A DNA stretch of 64,000 nt. Source: Apium graveolens (taxonomy: Eukaryota; Streptophyta; Magnoliopsida; Apiales; Apiaceae). This document shows positions 58,251 to 64,000 of the stretch, piece after piece. Both the position numbers and the translations under genes were made by a program. The number at the start of each line of letters is the position of its first letter. Positions within the stretch are counted from its first letter, which is position 1. The notes below the pieces were generated by a model. The model searched no databases and was not told the origin of the DNA. It saw only the letters and a list, made by a program, of their open reading frames with translations. Location: the NCBI RefSeq assembly GCF_009905375.1, contig NC_133648.1, forward strand, positions 312,310,565-312,374,564, given 5' to 3'.

Positions 58251-59653
58251 TTCTAACTTGCAACTCATTTTGTCCAATATCTTCGATAGCCAAATCAACC
58301 TATAAAAATATTAATATCACAAATAAAATTACATCATAATAGATAATGTTATGAAAAATAATAAAAAAGATACTCACATTTAACCTATATTTAACTATAT
58401 TTAACAACATTAATATTAAAATACAACTATATCATAATCAAACTATAAAAAAAGATAAAAAAAATACTTACTTGCTTTATACATTGGCTTAAACATATAC
58501 GTGAACTTGTAAATCTCTTTATAAGTGCATTGAAACTTTCAGATCTCCCACTTGTGCTTATTCCAGCAAAAAAGTGTTCACGGAGTCAACTATTATAAGT
58601 ATCAAGTCTATACAAGCTATATAGATTTATTTTCAAACTCATCATAAGTATGAAGTCTATACAAGCTATAGAAATTTATTAAAATTAATATATTAAAAAA
58701 TTATTTTAGCTGACAAACAAACCTTTCATATAAAATTCATATTAAAATTATTTTTATAAATATTTTTGTTTTTATAAACTTTCATATTTTGTAATTTGTA
58801 ATATTTATTTGTTTTTATAAACAAAATTTATAAAAATTGTTCATAGGTGACAAACAAAACTTTGAAATTAAAATTTATTATTATTTTATAATTTTGTAAT
58901 ATTTATCATCATACAATGTTCTTGTCTAATAATTTCATGTCTTTTTAATTTTAAAAAGAGAAAGCAAATTTTTAATAAGAAAGTAACTAGAGTTACTGAT
59001 ATTGAAAAAATTGTATAAATTTTTTTATGACAATATTATTGAGGTGCCACCGTATTATAGAATGTTTAATTAGTATTTTAAGCTTTTGTTTATTTTTAAA
59101 GTGGCCAAGTTATTTTATTATAAAAATATGTGATTTGAAGAACTATATATATATAGAAAAGAACACAATACAAAAGGATATGATAAATATAGAATAAGAC
59201 ATGTTAACCGTGGTTAAGCATTGCTAAGACCAAAAAGTGAAAATATAAGAGTTAATATTTTCTATGGAAATAAATAAAAAAGTAGCTGACAGTCATTAAG
59301 TGTCATTGAAAAGTGTAAAGGTATAATCATTAGCGTGTGCCCATGTGTCATTGAAAAGTGTAAAGGTATAATCATTAGCGTGTGCCCATGGGCACACAAC
59401 AGAAAACCCATTTTTTTATAACTAAATTTGAGAGAGATTGATCAAAATACGTAGGATTTGTCGCATGTCTATGGACATATTCTAATTACTAAAAATCATG
59501 TATTTTGATGACTTATTATAATTCGTTGAGATTTTTTTGTAAGTAGGGAATCCAACATTATTTATGAAAATGAATCAACCACATTTTATCACATAACTTG
59601 TTAATTTATCTCTTATGTACACACTAGAAAATTTGAAATATTTATATTCATCA
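58251..59653. other. AT-rich spacer, no gene recognised
   Basis: About 1.4 kb, strongly AT-rich, with no supported ORF. It contains a 27-bp direct repeat (58595-58621 and 58644-58670, one mismatch) and a perfect 45-bp tandem duplication with an 18-bp palindrome (59301-59397). It may be relic repeat sequence. Confidence 0.5.
59301..59397. repeat. Perfect 45-bp tandem duplication ending in an 18-bp palindrome
   Basis: The unit starting TGTCATTGAAAAGTG is present at 59301-59345 and again, with no change, at 59346-59390. The second copy runs into GTGTGCCCATGGGCACAC at 59380-59397, a perfect palindrome. A partial start (GTCATTAAG) lies just before. Zero divergence suggests a recent slip or repair duplication. 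Confidence 0.85.
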
Positions 59654-59837
59654 TGATAGTACATATGGTTCCTAGAAGGACTAGGTCCGAACTCCCAGCT
59701 CCATCTAGTCCCGCACACCACTAGTCCAGACTATCTAGTCCTGGAAGCCCAACCTTGGGAAGTCCCTGCACATGGGGCACATGCTCAAATGCGTGATAGG
59801 GACAACTGTCATTGATCAATCATGAGCACAATCAGGG

Positions 59838-59891
59838 CACGTGTCAGGAGATCCTTAGAACATTCCTCAACCACTTCCATCCTGACACGTG
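59838..59891 (+). promoter_or_regulatory. Two G-box (CACGTG) sites in the E8 U3-like region
   Basis: CACGTG occurs at 59838-59843 (in GGCACGTGTC) and 59886-59891 (in GACACGTGTA), about 90-140 bp upstream of the TATA box. CACGTGTC is the core of ABA/stress-type plant G-box elements. Function is inferred from the motif only. Confidence 0.5.
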
Positions 59892-59980
59892 TAAGGTATC
59901 CACCCCAGCCAGGTGTCCTCCGCTCTTAGAACCAACGACTACGATTCAAAGGTACCAACCCCAAAACCCTATCCTTGGCC

Positions 59981-59989
59981 TATAAATAG
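59981..59989 (+). promoter_or_regulatory. E8 LTR TATA box
   Basis: TATAAATAG in a GC-flanked setting (GGCCTATAAATAGCCC), a strong plant TATA match. A CT/CA-rich leader follows. Confidence 0.7.
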
Positions 59990-60239
59990 CCCAAGGGTAG
60001 AAGATTTTGGGGTTAATCACTCTCTCACACTCATATACACAAATAACCACTCTACATTCCTACCTATCTTCATCTTCCCAAAAAGCGAGTTTTTACTCTC
60101 ACACCGGAGGCACCGCAGGACCCAAACCCCCTTCCGGTATTGTTTTGGGTCTCAGTGCCCCTATATTCACCCTCATCAGCAAGCTCTTGAAAGAGTCCAT
60201 TTCTTTAACTTGTAAGAACCCAAGCAACCAAAATCTATC

Positions 60240-60574
60240 ATAAATATGATTATTTTTTTGCGTGTGCTCGTTATTTTAGGCCACATTTGTGTGAGCCATG
60301 TTTCGTTGATTTACGCCACGGTTGTGTGTGTTATTGCTAGTTTCTATTGTTTTAGGACCCCGAGTTTGCTTTAGTTTGCATAGTGTCTTTGTGTTCTAAA
60401 ACCCAGCTATAATCATTCTACCATATTGTCAACTAGTCCCAAAAAGTTATTTAAATCAGTCCCAGAAAACTACCAATTATTGTTGTGGATAGTTTTCGTA
60501 ATTTTCAAAAAGCACCTTGGATCGATATTGTTAGCTTGGAATTTTGGTTAGTTGTTGTTGATACGTTTGAAACA
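60240..60574 (+). other. E8 leader between LTR-like region and gag
   Basis: T-rich, noncoding. No clear PBS (neither initiator-Met nor Asp type) was found, so the LTR end cannot be placed. The gag ATG at 60575 has a good context (AACAATGGC). Confidence 0.4.
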
Positions 60575-62275
60575 ATGGCAAGAGCAGGAAAATATACTTC
60601 TGAGAGACCCCACTGCTAGTACCCAGGTCCAGGAGCCGGATCACTCTCAGGCTTAAGATCTGGGAGCTGACCGAGAAATACTCCAGGAGCAACCATTACA
60701 ACACACTCCCGTTCTGGAAGATTGGTTAATTCACGGGACGCCAGGAGCCTTATTGAGCTGAACCAATACAAATACACTAATGTCCCGGTGGCTGAGGAAC
60801 ATATGGCCAACCTCACCAGCAATGAGCTAGCAGAAGCAATCCGGCTCTACAGACAAGAGCAAGCCCGGAACCAGGAAGAAGCCGAACTAGAGGAGGAACC
60901 GGAGGAGTTCGGGGACTCCTAGCAATCAAAGAGATCTGTCTTTGACCGCATTGGAGCTAAGGGGAAGAAAAACCAAAAGGATCAGGGAAATAAGAAAGAA
61001 ACAGAAGCAGCAAAACAGGAGAGGTTGGGAGAGATGAGGGAAAAAATCAGAAAAGAAAAAAATCAAAACTTGAACTAAATTTCCAAAGGAGGATGCAGTT
61101 AGAAGAAGAGAAGCTACTGTCCAAGTCCAGGACCAAGAGGACCCGGAGGGATCCAAAACCCGAGTTCATTTTTGATGATGACGAGGATAAGCAGAAAGAT
61201 CTCAAGGATATAATTTATGAACTACAAAGAAAAATGGACAAAAACTCTGGAATGGAAATCGAGGAAACTCTGACGCCATTCAACCACTCCTTGGAGGCTA
61301 TCCCCCGACAGTGGGACCTAAAGCACTATAACTTTGATTCTTTTGATGGTCTGGGAGACCCAGAAGAAAACTTGAATTACTTTGCGCAGATTGCACAAAT
61401 ATAATATTACAATGATTTGACAAAGTCCTGGTTCTTCGCATCGACTCTTAAGAGAGGGGCCCAAAGATGGTTTAGCAGGATACCCTCTTGGAGCATTCAT
61501 AGCTGGAAAGAGTTCCGCGGGGCCTTTCTTAGAAGGTTCCGAGCAAACAAGACACATGAAATGCACATGTGTCACCTAAAAAATATCCGGCAACATGACA
61601 ACGAGTCCCTCTCAGCTTATATGAGGCATTTTCAGGAACCAATCAACAAGTTCTCAAACTTGGCCGAGCAAGAGGCTCTCAACATCTTCAGAAGGAACTT
61701 AGACCCGGAGCACAATGAAAGATACATAGTAGAACTGATCAACAAGGAGCCCCATAGTCTGGCAGCAGTCTACTCCATGGATGCTAGGTTCATCAAAGAA
61801 ACTGATGTGCTCCAAAATATGAGGATGGCTCGGAATGGGGGATCTAGGAGCAAGAATTCTGATGACCGATCGAAAGGGGGTTACCATCAGAACAAAAAAT
61901 TCAAGCAAAGCCAACAAAATCAAGAGAGACAGACTACTCCAATATTCCAAAGGCTTGGTCCTAGGACGGAGTCCAAAAGTGATCCAGGACTGACCAAGTG
62001 GTCCTGGGAGCCAAAGCAGGAGCCGTACTGGACTCCCCTAAATAGGACCCGGGAGGAAATCTTAAAGGAAATAAAAGATAAGCCATTCTACTAATCCCCC
62101 CCAAAGCCGATGCAGACTCCTCCGGATGGTAGGCCTTACAATAGGCAATGCGATTATCATGAAACACATGGCCACAAGACTGAGAACTGCTTATCACTTA
62201 AGTACTTCATCGAAGAGCAAGTAAAGAAAGGGAATCTGAACAAGTTTCTAGTTCAGGACATCAACTAAAGAGGGG
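60575..62275 (+). pseudogene. gag: E8 gag
   Basis: ATG 60575 (MARAGKYTSERPH), then a TAG near 60617 and a TAG at 60920; a frame change follows. 61093-61404 holds a charged N-terminal region and the capsid start (YNFDSFDGLGDPEENLNYF). After a stop at 61402 the capsid continues at 61417-62094: FFASTLKRGAQRWFSRIPSW, FRGAFLRRFRANKTHEM, DNESLSAYMRHFQEPINKF, EALNIFRRNL. Near 62140-62185 is a knuckle-like CDYHETHGHKTENC (Cys-His-His-Cys), typical of Tat gags. It would build the particle; now broken. Confidence 0.82.
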
Positions 62276-62307
62276 AAGGACCAAAAAAAGGAAAGAACGT
62301 AGTAAAT

Positions 62308-62762
62308 ATGGTCCTAGGAGGCTCCCACTCCCCACCACGGAGTCCGGACTCTAGAGAAGAAGAGGTACTATCCATCCAAACATTCTCGGAAGTGGTGATA
62401 TCTTTCACCAGTAAGGACTATGAAGGAGTCAATCCTAACCACAATGAAGCTTTAGTTGTAACTCTGGATATTTTCGACAACAAAGTCAGGAGAATGCTTA
62501 TTGACAACGGCTCCTCGGTCAATATTCTCTTCAAGCATGCTGTGGATCGAATGCAGTTGGGGAGTGTCCACTCAAATGATTGTCGGGAAGACCCACTCTA
62601 TGGGTTCGGGAACAACTTAGTCCCGATCACGGGACCCTGTACTTACCTATCCTTTTCGGAACTGCTCCCAACCAAGTCACTTACGTCATCAAATTCTATG
62701 TCATCAATACTCCTTCATCCTATAATGGCATAATTGGTCGATCAGCTTTAACCAGGATGTAA
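62308..62762 (+). pseudogene. E8 protease
   Basis: VISFTSKDYEGVNPNHNEALVV leads to the active site MLIDNGSSVNILF, the DNG variant shared with E1. A frameshift near 62660 switches to a frame with SYNGIIGRSALTRM, the usual end of the fold. Confidence 0.8.
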
Positions 62763-63265
62763 GCGATAAATTCAATCTCCTATCTCAAGATCAAGTTCCC
62801 AACCCCGACTGGAGTCGGAGAAGTAAAAGGAGATTATGAGGTTTCTGAAAGATGCTAATTCAGGCCTTAGTAATGGCAGAAACTCACTAGGATAAAAAAA
62901 GGAAGGCCACAGTCCTTCGTAAACAGCAAAGCATTAAGAAACACCGCCCCCGCTCAAGGGAAGAAACAGACAATGAAGTGCAACTCATTGAATGCAATCC
63001 GGATACAAAAGCAACCAAACCAAGTTCGGGAGAACTGAAAAACAACCAAGTCATGGTAGTTATTAAAGCAAATCCGGTCCTAGACCAGGCCAGTCCTATC
63101 ATGCAAGCAATCAAAGAAAAAGAATCAGCAAAAGTTAAAACCTACTTGAAGAAGAACTCTGAAGCCCGAATTCATCAAATGGTCTCGACCCAAGACTAAG
63201 CAAAAATTGAAGTCGCGGTAGAAACAGAAGAAATTCAGATTGACGAAAGCAGTCCTATAAAGAAA
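62763..63265 (+). pseudogene. E8 protease-RT linker, degenerate
   Basis: Carries stops and is Lys/Glu rich (62978-63199). No domain motif recognised. Confidence 0.5.
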
Positions 63266-64000
63266 GTGAAAGTTGGGTCCGGACTCGAAGAATTCTTTAG
63301 AGAAGAACTGGTATCTCTCCAGGAGTACAGAGATGTGTTCGCTTGGAGTCCAAGAGATATGCCCGAGTTGCACGAGTCCATAGCAATGCACAACTTGGAC
63401 GTCAACCCGAACAGAAAGATGGTAAAGCAAAAAAGAAGGAACTTTGCCCCGGAAAGGCAAAGGGCAATACATGAAGAAGTAGAGAACTTGCTCAAAGCAG
63501 GAATCATTCGAGAAATCAGATACCCGGAGTGGTTGGCCAATGTGGTCATGGTGAAGAAGTCAAACGGAAAATGGAGAATGTGTGTCGACTAACCGACCTA
63601 AATGACCCATACCCTTTGCCCAATATTGATCTACTGATAGATGCCACATCCGGACACATCATGCTAAGTTCCATGGACGCCTTCTCTGGGTACAACCAGA
63701 TCAAGATGAACCCAAATGACATACCTAAGACAATATTCATAACTCATAGAGTAGTCTACGCTTATGTGATATTGCCATTCAGACTGAAAAACGTAGGATC
63801 CACTTACCAAAGAGCAATGAACAAGATATTCAAGTCCCAAATCGGAAGAAACTTCGATTCCTACATTGACGATATGATTGCAAAATCAACAACCATCCCA
63901 GGATACATTGAAGATCTGAGGGAATGCATTGAAAACCTGAGGAAGCATTAACTCAAATTGAATCCGGAGAAATGTACCTTCGGAGTTGGAGTAGATAAGT
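63266..64000 (+). pseudogene. pol: E8 reverse transcriptase, N-terminal part
   Basis: 63266-63592: YRDVFAWSPRDMPE, VKQKRRNFAPERQRAI, EWLANVVMVKKSNGKWRMCVD, then a stop. A shifted frame continues at 63529-63951: LTDLNDPYPLPNIDLLID, SMDAFSGYNQIKM, LKNVGSTYQRAM, and YIDDMIAKS with the catalytic box at 63862-63873. A TAA at 63949 is followed by LKLNPEKCTFGV up to the window end. Confidence 0.85.

Larger units (their letters stand above)
59654..64000 (+). mobile_element. E8: Tat-like Ty3/gypsy element, 5' part, cut by window end
   Basis: Promoter-like LTR sequence is followed by gag, protease and RT in gypsy order on the + strand. The gag and the DNGSS-type protease resemble those of E1. The 5' end is not fixed: TGATAG at 59654 is a candidate. 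The LTR 3' end and PBS are not found. RNase H, IN and the 3' LTR lie beyond 64000. Polyprotein frames are broken, so it is dead. Confidence 0.75.

Overview
This is nuclear DNA from a plant, almost certainly a eudicot, and nearly all of it is retrotransposon. Evidence: Ty1/copia and Ty3/gypsy LTR elements of plant-only lineages, a Stowaway MITE, initiator-tRNA-Met primer sites, GT/AG introns and AT-rich spacers. I see no intact host gene, no tRNA or rRNA gene and no CRISPR array. The species is not resolvable; an asterid is plausible from the style of the Sirevirus-like element, but that is only an impression. LAYOUT. The backbone is one old Tat-like Ty3/gypsy element on the minus strand (E1). 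It has been cut into four pieces: about 840-4982, 26166-27887, 48025-50920 and 57851-about 58250. Three elements sit in it, and each carries a further insertion. (a) E2, a 21-kb Sirevirus-like copia element (+, 4983-26165), is inserted at E1's RNase H/integrase junction. E2's env-like ORF is in turn split by E3 (+, 14975-22924), a copia element with 1.66-kb LTRs. (b) E4, a chromovirus (+, 27888-48024), is inserted in E1's reverse transcriptase. E4's RT/RNase H region is split by E5 (-, 31449-45247), a Tekay/Del-like element with 4.1-kb LTRs. (c) E6, a copia element (+, 50921-57850), is inserted in E1's 5' LTR. E6's own 5' LTR holds a 251-bp Stowaway MITE (50956-51206). To the right are about 1.4 kb of AT-rich spacer and then the 5' part of another Tat-like gypsy element (E8, +, from about 59.65 kb), which runs off the window. 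To the left, on the + strand, are a spliced gypsy-type putative transposase ORF (840-2734) and a Myb/SANT-like pseudogene (191-688). HOW IT FITS TOGETHER. All five LTR insertions have recognisable 5-bp target duplications, three exact (TATGA, TTTGC, CTGTG) and two with one mismatch (ATAAG/ATAGG, CCAAT/CCATT). The interrupted reading frames of E1 and of E2's env-like ORF resume in phase on the far side of the insert; E4's protein homology also resumes at the junction, though a small frameshift follows within about 50 bp. LTR pair divergence, counted by eye, agrees with the nesting: E4 about 6%, E2 and E6 about 2.5%, E3 about 2%, E5 about 1.3%. Most polyproteins are dead, and several stops replace conserved tryptophans. 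Intact frames are E2 gag, an 89-codon ORF in E2 and E3 gag. MOST INTERESTING. E5 and E3 have near-identical LTRs around wrecked or deleted pol regions, which suggests they moved in trans as non-autonomous elements. E2 carries two apparent internal transcription units downstream of pol. E1 appears to carry an antisense, intron-containing extra ORF. E3 has an unusual 1.8-kb leader containing a hairpin array.
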